Assembly: GCF_022370635.2 (NCBI RefSeq)
Contig: NZ_CP092362.2
Location: forward strand, 5,890,001-5,954,000
Length of the DNA: 64,000 nucleotides
Source of the DNA: Mycolicibacterium crocinum
Lineage (GTDB): Bacteria; Actinomycetota; Actinomycetes; Mycobacteriales; Mycobacteriaceae
Direction: 5' to 3'
Under the pieces are notes generated by a model. The model worked only from the letters and a program-made list of their open reading frames with translations, did no database searches and had not been told where the DNA came from. Within the stretch, counting starts at the first letter, position 1. The number at the start of each line of letters is the position of its first letter. The position numbers and the translations under genes are program-made. Shown here piece by piece: positions 26,818 to 37,343 of this stretch.

Positions 26818-28429
26818 CCGGTGCCTCTTGTTCCTCCGGCGCCTCGGCAGCCGCCTCGCGCGGACGCAGCCACCGCGGGAACCCCTTCGGAAGCGCGTCT
26901 TCAGCGCCGTCGAACACTCCCCCGGCCGGGTCGTCCACGCGACCATCCCAGCGCACCAAGTCGAGTTCGGGCCGGTAGATCTGGCGGACCACCAACACCA
27001 TCAGGACCGCGACCGCGATATCCCGCAACAGCACCGTGGCGGTGAACCACTGCTCGGGCAGACCCTTGTTGGCCTCGCCGTACAGGTAGTACATCCGCGG
27101 CACCCACACCAGCATGTCGATCGTCATCCACGCCAACAGAATTCGGCGCTGCGGCAGGGCGAGCACCGCCAGCGGCACCAGCCACAGCGAGAACTGCGGG
27201 CTCCACACCTTGTTCACCAACAGGAACGCCGCCACCGTCAGGAACGCCAGCTGTGCCACCCGAGGCCGCTGTGGCGCGGTCAGCGCGATGTAAGCGATTG
27301 CCGCACAGCACAACACGAACACCACGGCGACGAATGTGTTGAGAATTACCGGCGGCTCCCAAAACCCCAGCTTCGCGTCGAAACCGTTCCAGCCGGTGAA
27401 CGACTTCACCACGTTGTACAGCGAGTCCATGTCGTCACCGCGGCGGGAGTTGAGCCGGAAGAACTCCGACCAGCCACGCGGAAACAGCGCCATCACGGGG
27501 AGATTGACCACAAACCAGGCACCGACCGCCGCTACCACGGTCTTAGCGGCCTCCGGCATCCGATCGGTGCGGATCGCCAACACGACCAACGGCAACAGCA
27601 GCAGCGCCGGATACAACTTGGCAGCCACGCCGAGACCGATCAGGATGCCGGCCAGCACCGGCTTCTTCCGTGCCCATGCCAACAGGCCGCCCACCGCCAA
27701 AGCCGTTGCCAGCGCGTCGAAATTGGTGAAGATCTGGAAGATCAGCACCGGCGATGCGGCCACCAGCGCGGCGTCCCACACGCGCCGGCCCGCCAGCCAC
27801 GACGTCGCCCATACCGTCGTCAGCCAGGCCAGCGCCAGCCCGATCGCCGCGAAGTTGAAGAACATCACCACTTCGGCGACGACCGGCAGCGACACCATCT
27901 TCGCCACCGCCGTGTAGGTCTTGGCCAATGCCATCGACACGTATTGGTACACCCCGGTCAGCACCGGATACTCCATGTAGCGGACCGCGGGCTTGCCGTC
28001 ATAGCGAATCTGCGGCCGCCCGCTCGAGTCGGTCTCGATCCAGCTCGACTTGTACGGGAATCGGCCCTGGCTCAACAACTCCGCCCCGTACAGCGGGACG
28101 GTGTCGGAGTAGCACAGTTCGAAGTACGCGCGCTGATTCTGCCAGTTCGCCACCCGCTGATCCGGGGTGCCGGTCCCGGTGGTCTGCAGGCACGGCGCCT
28201 TCGTCGACCAGCCCAGCGCCAGGACCACCAGCGCCATCAAGAACATGACCCGCAACGGGGTGAAGATCCGCGTCCGGCCGATCAGGGCGTGGCGGCCCAC
28301 CGGGCCGCCGACCACCTCCGACAGTGCCGCACCCAAAGAGTCTGTGCGGCTTGGCAAGTCACGGTCATCCGCGCTGCGCCGATCCTCGGCCAGCGGTTGG
28401 GGTGAGACGGTGGCGCGGCCTTCGATCAC
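26786..28429 (-). CDS. GT87-family polyprenyl-linked glycosyltransferase (integral membrane)
   Basis: The 547-residue protein has about ten membrane segments. A first extracellular loop carries acidic and aromatic residues (YMEYPVLTGVYQY), and the GT-C-type helices include NFDALATALAVGGLLAWARKKP and AAKLYPALLLLPLVVLA. It resembles the GT87 family, which includes mycobacterial mannosyltransferases acting on polyprenyl-phosphomannose, and corresponds by position to Rv0051. The specific glycan is unknown. The GTG start overlaps the ponA1 stop (GTGA), so translation is coupled to the peptidoglycan synthase. N- and C-terminal tails are charged and cytosolic. Confidence 0.82.
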   Translation of the reverse strand: MIEGRATVSPQPLAEDRRSADDRDLPSRTDSLGAALSEVVGGPVGRHALIGRTRIFTPLRVMFLMALVVLALGWSTKAPCLQTTGTGTPDQRVANWQNQRAYFELCYSDTVPLYGAELLSQGRFPYKSSWIETDSSGRPQIRYDGKPAVRYMEYPVLTGVYQYVSMALAKTYTAVAKMVSLPVVAEVVMFFNFAAIGLALAWLTTVWATSWLAGRRVWDAALVAASPVLIFQIFTNFDALATALAVGGLLAWARKKPVLAGILIGLGVAAKLYPALLLLPLVVLAIRTDRMPEAAKTVVAAVGAWFVVNLPVMALFPRGWSEFFRLNSRRGDDMDSLYNVVKSFTGWNGFDAKLGFWEPPVILNTFVAVVFVLCCAAIAYIALTAPQRPRVAQLAFLTVAAFLLVNKVWSPQFSLWLVPLAVLALPQRRILLAWMTIDMLVWVPRMYYLYGEANKGLPEQWFTATVLLRDIAVAVLMVLVVRQIYRPELDLVRWDGRVDDPAGGVFDGAEDALPKGFPRWLRPREAAAEAPEEQEAPDASRDSTVPA

Positions 28430-30909
28430 GGCGGCGGAGGCGGCAATGGCGCGTTCGGGTCACCGCCGCCCGGCGGCGGTTGCGGGCCGCCCGGAACCGG
28501 CGGCGGGCCGCCGCCCGGCGGAACCGTGATGGTCGTCGGGGGTCCGAGCGGGATCGTGATGCCCGGCGCCACTTCGATACTCGGCTGAATGACCGTCTCC
28601 GACGGCGGCGCGGGCGGCGGAGGCGGCGGTGCAGGCACACCGGCAAAACCGCCGATCTCGGTCGGCTTGGGGAACGACTCGTTGTCCGTGCCCTTCAGCG
28701 CCCCATCCATCGTCGCTTTCCAGATGTCCGACGGGATACCCGAGCCGTACACCTGCCCACCCGAGGCCGTGACCAGCGGTTGGGTGCCGTCGGTGGTACC
28801 GACCCACACCGCCGTCGACAACGACGGGGTGTAGCCGACCATCCACGCGTCACGGTTGGCGTCGGTGTCACCGAGCTGGTTGGTTCCGGTCTTGGCCGCC
28901 GACGGCCGGCCGCCGGCCAGGTTGTGTCCCCTGGAGTATCCGGCGATTGGTTGCATCGCCGCGGTCACGTTGTCGGCGACTGCCTTCGGGATGCGCTGCT
29001 CTCCCGCGTTGTCGGTGGTGCTTGCGTCGAAGAGCACCTCGCCCCGCGAGTTGACGACCTTCTCCACGAAGTGCGGCTTGTGATAGACCCCGGAGTCGGC
29101 CAATGTCGCATACGCCGACGCCATGTCGAGCACCCGGGACTGGTATTGCCCCAGGACCACTCCGTTGTTTGGCGGGCCGCCCTTGCCGTCCTCGGACAGG
29201 GTGTGCTCCACGCCCGGGAAGCTTTCCGCGATACCCGCTTTGTGCGCGGCGTCGGCGACGTCACTCGGCCCGTTCTTCAGCTTGAGCATCAGGCGGTAGT
29301 ACGAGGTGTTCAGCGACCGCTTCAGCGCCTCGGCGATGTTGCAGACGCCGCAGCCCTCGCCTTCGACGTTGGTGATCTTGATGCCGTTGACGGTCACCGG
29401 CGAGCTGTCGATCTGATAGCCCAGGCCCATGCCCTGCTCGAGGGCGGCCACCAACGCGAACACCTTGAACGACGAACCCGTCGGTAGACCCGCCTGCGCG
29501 AAGTCGAAGCCCTGCGCATCCGAGCCGCCGTAATAAGCCTTCACCCCACCGGTTTTGGGGTCGATGGACACCACCGCCGAACGCATGTCCGGCATCTCAC
29601 CCTCGAGGTTCTTCGTAACCGCATCCTCGGCGGCCTTCTGCGCCTTCGGGTCGATCGTCGTGGTGATCTGCAGGCCTTGGGTGTTCAGTGTCTGCTCGTC
29701 AATGTTGAACAGGTCGAGCAATTCCTTGGTGACCTGGCGTTCGATCAGCCCGTTCGGCCCGGTTGTGACGTTGTTGGAGCGGGCTTGTTCGGGTGACACC
29801 GTCTGCGGGAACTGCTGTTGGGAGCGTTCGTCTTTCGACAGCGCGCCCATCGAGACCATGCCGTCGAGCACCCAGTTCCAGCGCTTGGCCGCACCGTCGG
29901 GATCGATCGCCGGGTCCAGGGTCGACGGTCGCTGGATCAACGCCGCCAACAGGGCACCCTCCGCGACCGTCAACTGCTCGACCGGCTTGTCGAAGTAGGC
30001 CTTCGCGGCCGCCGAGATGCCGTAGGCGCCACGGCCGAAATAGATGATGTTCAGGTACGCCTGCAGCACTTCGTCTTTGGACCACTCGCCGGTCATCTTC
30101 GTCGAGATCACGAGCTCTTTGGCCTTGCGCACCACGCCGCCGACACCGGATCGGGCATCACCCACGAGCGCGTTCTTCACGTACTGCTGGGTGATCGTCG
30201 AACCGCCCTGCAGATCACCGCCGAACAGGTTGTTCTTGAGCGCCCGGGCGAAGCCCGAGAACGAGAAACCCGGATTGCTGTAGAAATCGCGGTCCTCGGC
30301 GGCCATCACCGCGTTGCGCACCTGAACCGGGACCTGATCGATGTTGACGTCGACCCGATTACCCTCCGGGGGAACGATTTTCGCCAGCTCGGAGCCGTCG
30401 CTGGCCAGGATCGTCGACACCTGATTGGTGCGCAGGTCACCCGGCTGGGGCACCTTGACGATCATGTAGGCCATGCCGAAGGTGATCAGCGGCAGCACGA
30501 TCAACACCACGGCGGCCAGATACAGCGACCGGCGCACCCACTTCCAGTTGATCTGCTGGGAGAACGTCGGCGGCTTGAACGGCGGCCGGCCACCGGGTCC
30601 GCCCGGGCCACCCGTGCGGGGTGGCGGCGGCGGCAGCTTCGGCGGCGGAGTGCCGTCCAAGGCGGCCTTGACGACGTCGACCGGGTCGCGCAGCGGCGGC
30701 GCGGTGTCATCGCGGATCGGCTCGATAATCGACGTCAACCGGTCGTCGGGCGGCACCTGCCTACGGGGCGCGGAGCGGGACGGACCAGAACTGTCACCAG
30801 CCGCGCGGATCCTCGTCGTCGGCGGCTCCGAGCGACCGGACACGTCATCGACCCCTGATCCTTTACGGATGTCAGCGGCAGACCGGTCGGGACGCCCTTC
30901 GCTATTCAC
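28426..30909 (-). CDS. ponA1: Bifunctional penicillin-binding protein 1A (transglycosylase/transpeptidase)
   Basis: The protein has 827 residues from GTG 30909. A Pro-rich cytosolic N-terminus (about 1-125) precedes one membrane helix (about 127-152). The GT51 glycosyltransferase domain follows (AAEDRDFYSNPGF, QGGSTITQQYVKN, RKAKELVI), then the transpeptidase domain with SxxK in TGSSFK, SxN in SLNTS and KTG in AKTGTNQ, and a Pro-rich tail (about 765-827). It polymerises and cross-links peptidoglycan at the pole. The frame is open to 31131, but the GTG overlaps the stop of the upstream gene (GTGAATAG), as expected for a coupled operon. The precise start is uncertain: another GTG follows at about residue 23. 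Confidence 0.95.
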   Translation of the reverse strand: MNSEGRPDRSAADIRKGSGVDDVSGRSEPPTTRIRAAGDSSGPSRSAPRRQVPPDDRLTSIIEPIRDDTAPPLRDPVDVVKAALDGTPPPKLPPPPPRTGGPGGPGGRPPFKPPTFSQQINWKWVRRSLYLAAVVLIVLPLITFGMAYMIVKVPQPGDLRTNQVSTILASDGSELAKIVPPEGNRVDVNIDQVPVQVRNAVMAAEDRDFYSNPGFSFSGFARALKNNLFGGDLQGGSTITQQYVKNALVGDARSGVGGVVRKAKELVISTKMTGEWSKDEVLQAYLNIIYFGRGAYGISAAAKAYFDKPVEQLTVAEGALLAALIQRPSTLDPAIDPDGAAKRWNWVLDGMVSMGALSKDERSQQQFPQTVSPEQARSNNVTTGPNGLIERQVTKELLDLFNIDEQTLNTQGLQITTTIDPKAQKAAEDAVTKNLEGEMPDMRSAVVSIDPKTGGVKAYYGGSDAQGFDFAQAGLPTGSSFKVFALVAALEQGMGLGYQIDSSPVTVNGIKITNVEGEGCGVCNIAEALKRSLNTSYYRLMLKLKNGPSDVADAAHKAGIAESFPGVEHTLSEDGKGGPPNNGVVLGQYQSRVLDMASAYATLADSGVYHKPHFVEKVVNSRGEVLFDASTTDNAGEQRIPKAVADNVTAAMQPIAGYSRGHNLAGGRPSAAKTGTNQLGDTDANRDAWMVGYTPSLSTAVWVGTTDGTQPLVTASGGQVYGSGIPSDIWKATMDGALKGTDNESFPKPTEIGGFAGVPAPPPPPPAPPSETVIQPSIEVAPGITIPLGPPTTITVPPGGGPPPVPGGPQPPPGGGDPNAPLPPPPP

Positions 30910-31336
30910 TGGCCGTACGCGCGCCGGAGCGCGCCGTCTGGGTGCCGCGGCGTCCGCGCGTCCCGTTGGTGGGACGCGGCGCTCCGAGCACGTAGGACTT
31001 GACCAAGTGATTCCATTCGCAGGTCCGGCATACCTCCACCACGTGTACCGAGAATTCGTCGAATCGAGTCGCCAGCAACACCAGCTCTTCGGCGGTGCGC
31101 GCGGATCCCGAAACCGCACCCAGGTGATCACCGAACACCCAGGACACCAATGTCAGCGGCTCTTTGCGGCAGATCGGACACATCACCGAACTGGGCTTGC
31201 CGTGAAACTTGGCGGCGCGCAACAGATAGGGATTGGCGTCACAGACCTCGGAGACCCCGGTTCGCCCGGAGTACACCTCGGCCAGCAGGGAGCGTCGCCG
31301 AAGGGCGTAGTCCACCACCTGTCGCTGCAATCGCAC
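30902..31336 (-). CDS. DUF5318 family protein
   Basis: The 144-residue protein is conserved upstream of ponA1 in mycobacteria (Rv0049-like). It has the block VVDYALRRRSLLAEVYSGRT, then CPICRKE and CRTCEWNH, two Cys pairs that could form a zinc ribbon. The C-terminal tail is basic. Function is unknown; its overlap with the ponA1 start suggests a link to envelope synthesis or simple operon membership. A long upstream extension to 31651 is a shadow, and the GTG at 31336 gives the conserved start. Confidence 0.85.
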   Translation of the reverse strand: MRLQRQVVDYALRRRSLLAEVYSGRTGVSEVCDANPYLLRAAKFHGKPSSVMCPICRKEPLTLVSWVFGDHLGAVSGSARTAEELVLLATRFDEFSVHVVEVCRTCEWNHLVKSYVLGAPRPTNGTRGRRGTQTARSGARTASE

Positions 31337-31434
31337 GATGACCAGAGTACGTCGGCGATCTGGGCAACGACACGCAACCGACTCGCGGCACCGCAGAATA
31401 TGTGCCTGGTCTGCACTGTTGGCGGCCGAACTCT

Positions 31435-31440
31435 TACGAT
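31435..31440 (+). promoter_or_regulatory. -10 element, leaderless start of DUF1707 gene
   Basis: The hexamer TACGAT ends 7 nt before the GTG start, so transcription should begin at or next to the start codon. Confidence 0.55.
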
Positions 31441-31447
31441 CATCGCC

Positions 31448-32302
31448 GTGGCGACATCGCAGACTGCCAGCACGCGCGCGAAGGACACCGACCGCAACGA
31501 CACGTGCCAGATCTTGGACACCGCGCTGTCCGAGGGGCAGCTGTCGATGACCGAGCACCAGCAGCGCGTCAAGGCGGCGACCAATGCGACGACGCTGGGC
31601 GACTTGCGGGCGTTGGTGTCCGATCTGCAGACCGCCAACGCGCCGGTGCAACTGCCCACGCTGAAGAAGCCGCGGCTGTCTACCGACGGCGCCGGCGGCA
31701 GCTGGGGTATTCGCCTGGCGATCATGGGCGTGCTGGTGGTCCTCGGCATCGGCATCGGCTGGGGCCTGTACGGCAACACCCCCTCGCCGCTGAACTTCAC
31801 CTCAGACCCGGGCGCCAAGTCCGACGGGGTGGCTCCGATCGTGCTGACCCCGCCGCGTCAGCTGCACTCACTCGGCGGGCTCACCGGGTTGCTCGAGCAG
31901 ATGAAGAAGAAGTTCGGCGACACGAACGGCAACCGGCTGGTGATCTACCCCGACTACGCGTCGCTGACCCGGCCCGATGCAGGCGACGACCGCCGCGAGC
32001 TCAACTACACCTACCGCGGCGGCTGGGACGATCCGAGCACCTCGGCGGCCAGCAGCGACGCCCAGGTCGTGGACCTGAGCAAGTTCGACACCAAGGCCGT
32101 CATCGGCGTGCTGCGCGGCGCGCCGGAGACATTGAACATGAAGCCCGGCGACGCCAAGAGCACCTATCTGATCATCGAGCCCAGCCGCGACCAGACCGTC
32201 CCGGGGACGCTGTCGATCTCGATCTACGTCTCCAGTGATTTCGGCAGCGGCAACATCGTGCTGAATGCCGACGGCTCCGAAAAGCGGATCAGCTACCCGT
32301 AA
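31448..32302 (+). CDS. DUF1707 single-pass membrane protein
   Basis: The 284-residue protein begins with a DUF1707 (SHOCT-like) domain (DTDRNDTCQILDTALSEGQL, then EHQQRVKAATNATTLGDLRALVSDL), has one membrane helix (about 97-117, LAIMGVLVVLGIGIGWGLYG), and ends in an extracytoplasmic domain of about 165 residues without recognised motifs. It corresponds by position to Rv0048c. GTG 31448 is chosen because TACGAT (31435-31440) lies 7 nt upstream, fitting a leaderless transcript. It diverges from the ponA1 operon, and their promoters share about 110 bases. Confidence 0.85.
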   Translation: MATSQTASTRAKDTDRNDTCQILDTALSEGQLSMTEHQQRVKAATNATTLGDLRALVSDLQTANAPVQLPTLKKPRLSTDGAGGSWGIRLAIMGVLVVLGIGIGWGLYGNTPSPLNFTSDPGAKSDGVAPIVLTPPRQLHSLGGLTGLLEQMKKKFGDTNGNRLVIYPDYASLTRPDAGDDRRELNYTYRGGWDDPSTSAASSDAQVVDLSKFDTKAVIGVLRGAPETLNMKPGDAKSTYLIIEPSRDQTVPGTLSISIYVSSDFGSGNIVLNADGSEKRISYP

Positions 32303-32323
32303 TCGGGGCGGCCTGCGCGCGAG

Positions 32324-32341
32324 CGTGACACGGATGTCACG
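32324..32341 (+). terminator. Possible terminator hairpin after DUF1707 gene
   Basis: CGTGACA and its complement TGTCACG are separated by four bases, 22 nt past the stop codon. The stem is short and no U-run follows. Confidence 0.4.
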
Positions 32342-32418
32342 TTCGGCACCGAGCGCGACCCTGGCGTGACACTCGACGGCACCCGTCTGGCCCGGCGACG
32401 TTCAAGTGGCGTTAAATA

Positions 32419-32431
32419 TATCGCTCCGATA
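32419..32431. promoter_or_regulatory. Candidate operator in PadR promoter
   Basis: TATCG-CTC-CGATA forms an imperfect, AT-rich dyad within the presumed promoter of the PadR gene. It overlaps a possible -10 (GATACT, 32428-32433). Autoregulation is common in this family, but the site is inferred only from symmetry. Confidence 0.35.
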
Positions 32432-32484
32432 CTATCGCCGGAGGTGTCGAAGCGCCGTAACGGCCGAGCAAAGGAGGTGACCCG

Positions 32485-33030
32485 ATGCTGGAGCTTGCCA
32501 TCTTGGGTCTTCTCCTGGAGTCCCCCATGCACGGCTACGAACTGCGCAAGAGACTGACGGGCTTGTTGGGCGCCTTCCGGGCGTTCTCTTATGGCTCGCT
32601 GTATCCGGCCCTGCGCCGGATGCAGGCCGACGGGCTGATCGCCGAGGACACCGCACCTGCGGGAACCACGGTGTTGCGCCGCGCCCGGCGGGTATATGCG
32701 CTGACCGATGCCGGTCGTCAACGGTTCGCCGAACTGGTGGCCGACACCGGTCCGCAGAACTACACCGACGACGGCTTCGGTGTGCACCTGGCGTTCTTCA
32801 ACCGCACACCGGCCGAGGCGCGGATGCGAATCCTGGAAGGCCGCCGGCGCCAGGTGGAAGAACGTCGCGAAGGTCTGCGGGAGGCCATCGCGCGAGCGAG
32901 CAACTCGTTCGACCGCTACACGAAACAACTGCATCAGCTGGGCCTGGAGTCCAGCGAGCGGGAAGTGAAGTGGCTCAACGAGCTGATCGCCGCTGAGCGG
33001 GTGGCCCAAAGCCACCCAGACCAGGCCTGA
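32485..33030 (+). CDS. PadR-family transcriptional regulator
   Basis: The 181-residue protein has the PadR winged helix at the N-terminus ([55 protein letters not shown]) and a C-terminal Vir-type dimerisation helix region. A textbook AAAGGAGGTGACCCG ribosome site precedes the ATG. It lies 59 nt upstream of ino1 on the same strand, as in M. tuberculosis (Rv0047c-ino1), so it may be co-transcribed with ino1 and may control it. Confidence 0.92.
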   Translation: MLELAILGLLLESPMHGYELRKRLTGLLGAFRAFSYGSLYPALRRMQADGLIAEDTAPAGTTVLRRARRVYALTDAGRQRFAELVADTGPQNYTDDGFGVHLAFFNRTPAEARMRILEGRRRQVEERREGLREAIARASNSFDRYTKQLHQLGLESSEREVKWLNELIAAERVAQSHPDQA

Positions 33031-33089
33031 CGCGGCCACCGAAGTACCTGAACAGCAGCCAGCAGAAGTACGAGTTAGGAGAACGTCCC

Positions 33090-34193
33090 ATGACTGAGCA
33101 CAACGGAGCGTCGACAGATGTGCGCGTCGCCATCGTCGGCGTCGGCAACTGCGCGTCCTCATTGGTCCAGGGCGTGCAGTACTACAAGGACGCCGACGCG
33201 AACGCCACCGTTCCCGGCCTGATGCACGTGAAGCTCGGTCCGTACCACGTCCGCGACGTGAAGTTCGTCGCCGCGTTCGACGTGGACGCCAAGAAGGTCG
33301 GCTTCGACCTATCCGAGGCCATCTTCGCCTCGGAGAACAACACCATCAAGATCGCCGACGTGCCGCCGACCGACGTCGTCGTGCAGCGCGGCCCGACGCT
33401 GGACGGCATCGGCAAGTACTACGCCGACACCATCGAGCTCTCCGACGAGCAGCCCGTCGACGTCGTCAAGATCCTCAAGGACAACAAGGTCGACGTGCTG
33501 GTGTCCTACCTGCCGGTGGGCTCGGACGAAGCCGACAAGTTCTACGCCCAGTGCGCCATCGACGCCAAGGTCGCGTTCGTCAACGCGCTGCCGGTGTTCA
33601 TCGCCTCGGATCCCGAGTGGGCCAAGAAGTTCACCGACGCCGGTGTGCCGATCGTCGGCGACGACATCAAGAGCCAGGTCGGTGCGACCATCACCCACCG
33701 CGTGATGGCCAAGCTGTTCGAGGACCGCGGCGTCACGCTGGACCGCACGTACCAGCTGAACGTCGGCGGCAACATGGACTTCAAGAACATGCTCGAGCGC
33801 GAGCGCCTGGAGTCCAAGAAGGTGTCCAAGACCCAGGCCGTGACGTCCAACCTGACCGGCTCGCTGGCCGGCAAGGTCGAGGACAAGAACGTGCACATCG
33901 GCCCGTCCGACCACGTCGCGTGGCTCGACGACCGCAAGTGGGCCTACGTGCGCCTCGAGGGCCGGGCCTTCGGTGATGTGCCGCTGAACCTGGAGTACAA
34001 GCTCGAGGTGTGGGACTCGCCGAACTCGGCAGGCATCATCATCGACGCCGTGCGCGCCGCGAAGATCGCCAAGGACCGCGGCATCGGCGGCCCGATCATC
34101 CCCGCATCGGCGTACCTGATGAAGAGCCCGCCCAAGCAGCTGGCCGACGACATCGCCCGGATTCAGCTCGAGGAATTCATCGCCGGCGAGTAA
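33090..34193 (+). CDS. ino1: Inositol-1-phosphate synthase
   Basis: The 367-residue enzyme converts glucose 6-phosphate to inositol 1-phosphate, the first step toward phosphatidylinositol mannosides, lipoarabinomannan and mycothiol. The NAD-binding motif [16 protein letters not shown], the catalytic-domain strings [12 protein letters not shown] and SKTQAV, and the C-terminal [16 protein letters not shown] match the mycobacterial family, at the same length. GTTAGGAGAACG supplies the ribosome site. A perfect terminator follows 15 nt after the stop. Confidence 0.97.
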   Translation: MTEHNGASTDVRVAIVGVGNCASSLVQGVQYYKDADANATVPGLMHVKLGPYHVRDVKFVAAFDVDAKKVGFDLSEAIFASENNTIKIADVPPTDVVVQRGPTLDGIGKYYADTIELSDEQPVDVVKILKDNKVDVLVSYLPVGSDEADKFYAQCAIDAKVAFVNALPVFIASDPEWAKKFTDAGVPIVGDDIKSQVGATITHRVMAKLFEDRGVTLDRTYQLNVGGNMDFKNMLERERLESKKVSKTQAVTSNLTGSLAGKVEDKNVHIGPSDHVAWLDDRKWAYVRLEGRAFGDVPLNLEYKLEVWDSPNSAGIIIDAVRAAKIAKDRGIGGPIIPASAYLMKSPPKQLADDIARIQLEEFIAGE

Positions 34194-34207
34194 ATCTCGA
34201 CGCAGAG

Positions 34208-34255
34208 AGTGCGGTCAGATCCGGATGGGACGCCCCATCGCGATCTGACCGCACT
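34208..34255 (+). terminator. Terminator after ino1
   Basis: A perfect 14-bp inverted repeat (AGTGCGGTCAGATC and complement) with a 20-base loop lies between ino1 and the next gene, without a long U-run. Confidence 0.85.
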
Positions 34256-34273
34256 TTCGCGTTAGATGACTGT

Positions 34274-35194
34274 GTGATCTCCGATGACGAGCTGATCCGC
34301 CTCGACGACGAATTCGCGCTACTCCCCGAGAACGCCGAACAAGCCGGGGTGAGCACTGCGCTGCCGCCGGTCACCAGGATCGAATCCGGCCCGATCAGCG
34401 CGCTGAAGTGGGGCGCCGAACCGCCGCAAGTCGTCTTCCTGCACGGCGGCGGGCAGAACGCCCACACCTGGGACACCGTCATCCTCGGACTGGGTGTGCC
34501 CGCACTCGCGATCGACCTGCCCGGCCACGGCCGCTCCGCGTGGCGGGAGGACGGCGACTACGGCCCGCGGCTCAATGCCGAAACCCTGCTGCCCGTGTTG
34601 CGCGAATTTGCGCCCACCCCGCGGCTGGTGGTCGGAATGTCGCTGGGCGGGCTGACGGCGCTGCGCATCGCGACCGTCGAGCCGTCGCTGGTTCCCGAAC
34701 TCGTACTCGTCGACGTCACCCCGTCCGCGCCCGAACGCCACGAGCAGATGAGCCAGGCTCAACTGGGCGCGGTCGCACTGGTGCAGGGTGAGCGCACCTT
34801 CGACAGCTTCGCCGCCATGCTGGACGTCACGGTCGCGGCGTCACCGACCCGGAGCCGAGAGTCGCTGCGCCGCGGCGTCTTTCACAACTCCAAACGACTC
34901 GACGACGGAACCTGGACGTGGCGCTACGACTCGTTCCGCAAGCGAGCGGACTCCGGTGAGGGATTACCGGAGTCGTTCGCCGGCCTCTGGGATGACGTCC
35001 CGTCGATCACCATGCCCACCACACTGGTGCGCGGTGCCAACTCGTTCTTCGTCAACGACGACGATGCCGACGAATTCGCCCGCACCGCACCGGGTTTCCA
35101 GCGGGTCATCAAAGTCCCCGACTCCGGTCACTCAGTCCAGGGCGACCAACCCCGCGCACTGGTGGACATTCTGCGCGACGTGCTCGCCGGCTGA
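34274..35194 (+). CDS. Alpha/beta hydrolase (Rv0045c-like esterase)
   Basis: The 306-residue protein has the hydrolase fold: VVFLHGGGQNAHTWD (oxyanion loop), AIDLPGHGRSAW, nucleophile elbow GMSLGGLTAL (Ser), and a final DSGHSVQGDQP (His). It matches the Rv0045c type, an ester hydrolase linked to lipid metabolism. GTG 34274 is chosen because TTAGAT (34262-34267) lies 6 nt upstream, giving a leaderless start. The upstream open frame reaching 34010 is only ino1 read in another frame. Confidence 0.88.
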   Translation: MISDDELIRLDDEFALLPENAEQAGVSTALPPVTRIESGPISALKWGAEPPQVVFLHGGGQNAHTWDTVILGLGVPALAIDLPGHGRSAWREDGDYGPRLNAETLLPVLREFAPTPRLVVGMSLGGLTALRIATVEPSLVPELVLVDVTPSAPERHEQMSQAQLGAVALVQGERTFDSFAAMLDVTVAASPTRSRESLRRGVFHNSKRLDDGTWTWRYDSFRKRADSGEGLPESFAGLWDDVPSITMPTTLVRGANSFFVNDDDADEFARTAPGFQRVIKVPDSGHSVQGDQPRALVDILRDVLAG

Positions 35195-35257
35195 GTTTGC
35201 CTGTTGTTCATCGCCTGATTCCCAGCTGATTCACAGCCGTGTCCTAGTTTCGGGCCC

Positions 35258-37324
35258 ATGACCCTGGTCCCGCTGAACCTGCTGATCGATCACGACGGAC
35301 GCTCGGCTCGCCAGCGGATCACCTGCCGCTATCGCTGCGGCGACGCCTGCGCGCATCCGGCGCCCAACACCAGCGACAACCCCTACTTCGGTGACCTTGT
35401 GCGCGAGACGGTCTCGCGGCGCTCGGCGCTGAAAGCCGCAGGCGTCGCGGTGCTCGCTGTCGGCGCCGGCTCCGCACTGGCGGCCTGCTCGCAGGACGCC
35501 AAACCGACCGGACAGCCCACGCCGCCGCCATCGGCGCCGAATCCCGGCATGAACTTCACTGCGGTGGCGCCCAACACCGAGGACACCGTCGTCATCCCTC
35601 CGGGTTACCAGCAGGCGGTGGTGATCAGCTGGGGTGACCCGGTGCTGCCCGGCGCCCCCGCCTTCGACGTGACCAAGCAGACCGCCGCCGCGCAGCGCCA
35701 GCAGTTCGGTTTCAACAACGACTTCGCCGGACTGCTGCCGATCGACGGCGCCCCGAACCACTACCTACTCGTCGTGAACCACGAATACACCACCGAACGG
35801 TTCATGTTCCCCGGCTACGACGAAAAGCGGCCGACCCGTGAACAATTCGAGACCGCGCTGGCCGCGCACAGCCTGACCGTCGTCGAAGTCGAGCGCACTG
35901 CAACCGGGCTCAAGCCGGTACTGGGCCCCTACAACCGCCGGATCACCGCCGACACCCCGTTCACCCTCACCGGGCCTGCGGCGGACAGCGAATTCGTCAA
36001 GACGGCCGCCGACCCGACCGGGCGGACCGTCAGCGGCACGATCAACAACTGCTCGGGCGGCATCACGCCGTGGGGCACCGTGCTGTCCGGTGAAGAAAAC
36101 TTCAACGCCTACTTCGGCGCGGCCGACGGCGCGCAGGCGCCGACTCCGATCGACGCGGACCGCTGGAAGCGCTACGGCATCAAAACCAAACCCAGCGAAC
36201 GGCTTTGGGAAACCTTCGATCCGCGGTTCGACCCGACCAAGACGCCGAACGAGGTCAACCGCTTCGGCTACGTCGTCGAGGTGAACCCGTGGGATCCGCG
36301 CTCGACCCCGGTCAAGCACACCGCGATGGGCCGCTTCAAGCATGAGGCGGCCAACATCTACGTCACCCCGGGCGGCACCGTGGTCGCCTACAGCGGCGAC
36401 GACGAACGTTTCGACTACATGTACAAGTTCGTCTCCGCCAAGAAGATTCAGCCCGGCCGCGATGCGGCCGCAATGGCCAGCAACATGACGATCCTCGACG
36501 AGGGCACGTTGTACGTCGCCAAGCTGTCCACCGACATCCCGGCCAACCAGATCGACGGCTCGGGCACGCTGCCCGCCTCCGGCGCGTTCCGTGGATCGGG
36601 AACGTGGATCCCGTTGCTGCGCTCGGGGCCCGGCGGCGCCGCGGAATCGATGGTCCCCGGCATGACCGCGCACGAGGTCGCGGTGTTCACCCGGTTCGCC
36701 GCCGACAAGGCCGGCGACACCAAGATGGACCGGCCCGAAGACTTCGAGGCCAACCCACGCACCGGCAAGCTCTACGTCGCGCTGACCAACAACAACGAGC
36801 GCGGCGCCAAGGACAAGCCGGCCGCCGACGCAGCCAATCCGCGCAACGACAACAAGAACGGTCAGATCCTCGAGATCACCGACGACCACGCCGGCACCTC
36901 ATTCACCTGGGATCTGCTCCTGGTCTGCGGCGACCCCGCCGCCGCGAACACCTACTTCGGCGGCTTCGACAAGTCGAAGGTCAGCCCCATATCCTGCCCC
37001 GACAACCTCGCCTTCGACAAGCACGGGAACCTGTGGATCGCCACCGACGGCAATGCCCTGTCCTCCAACGACGGTCTGTTCGCGGTCGCGCTCGAAGGGC
37101 CCAATCGTGGTGACACACGCCAGTTCCTGACGGTTCCGATCGGGGCGGAAACCTGCGGGCCGGTCGTGCTCGACGACCTCGTCACCGTTTCAGTGCAACA
37201 CCCGGGCGAGCACGACGACAACAGCATCGACGACCCGCTGTCCCACTGGCCGGAGGGCGGCAACGGCACCGCCCGCCCGTCGATCGTGGCGGTCTGGAAG
37301 ACGGGCGGGAATATCGGCGTCTGA
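35258..37324 (+). CDS. PhoX-family alkaline phosphatase (DUF839), Tat-exported lipoprotein
   Basis: The 688-residue protein begins with a cytosolic stretch containing CRYRCGDAC, then a twin-arginine signal ([19 protein letters not shown]) ending in the lipobox LAAC, so it is probably exported folded and anchored. The PhoX beta-propeller follows: [40 protein letters not shown], and [16 protein letters not shown] near the end. PhoX enzymes use iron and calcium to release phosphate from organic esters. A TAGTTT hexamer (35245-35250) lies 7 nt before ATG, suggesting a leaderless message. No Pho box was identified. Confidence 0.9.
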   Translation: MTLVPLNLLIDHDGRSARQRITCRYRCGDACAHPAPNTSDNPYFGDLVRETVSRRSALKAAGVAVLAVGAGSALAACSQDAKPTGQPTPPPSAPNPGMNFTAVAPNTEDTVVIPPGYQQAVVISWGDPVLPGAPAFDVTKQTAAAQRQQFGFNNDFAGLLPIDGAPNHYLLVVNHEYTTERFMFPGYDEKRPTREQFETALAAHSLTVVEVERTATGLKPVLGPYNRRITADTPFTLTGPAADSEFVKTAADPTGRTVSGTINNCSGGITPWGTVLSGEENFNAYFGAADGAQAPTPIDADRWKRYGIKTKPSERLWETFDPRFDPTKTPNEVNRFGYVVEVNPWDPRSTPVKHTAMGRFKHEAANIYVTPGGTVVAYSGDDERFDYMYKFVSAKKIQPGRDAAAMASNMTILDEGTLYVAKLSTDIPANQIDGSGTLPASGAFRGSGTWIPLLRSGPGGAAESMVPGMTAHEVAVFTRFAADKAGDTKMDRPEDFEANPRTGKLYVALTNNNERGAKDKPAADAANPRNDNKNGQILEITDDHAGTSFTWDLLLVCGDPAAANTYFGGFDKSKVSPISCPDNLAFDKHGNLWIATDGNALSSNDGLFAVALEGPNRGDTRQFLTVPIGAETCGPVVLDDLVTVSVQHPGEHDDNSIDDPLSHWPEGGNGTARPSIVAVWKTGGNIGV

Positions 37325-37343
37325 CGAAACGTACGGTTGGGGT

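Noticed and set aside
26447-28405. Plus-strand open frame of 652 codons
   Set aside because: Antisense to the GT87 and DJ-1 genes; composition is His/Gln/Arg-rich shadow sequence.
34010-34273. Upstream extension of the Rv0045c-like hydrolase frame into ino1
   Set aside because: The extra residues are ino1 in another frame and run across a terminator; GTG 34274 has a well-placed -10 element.
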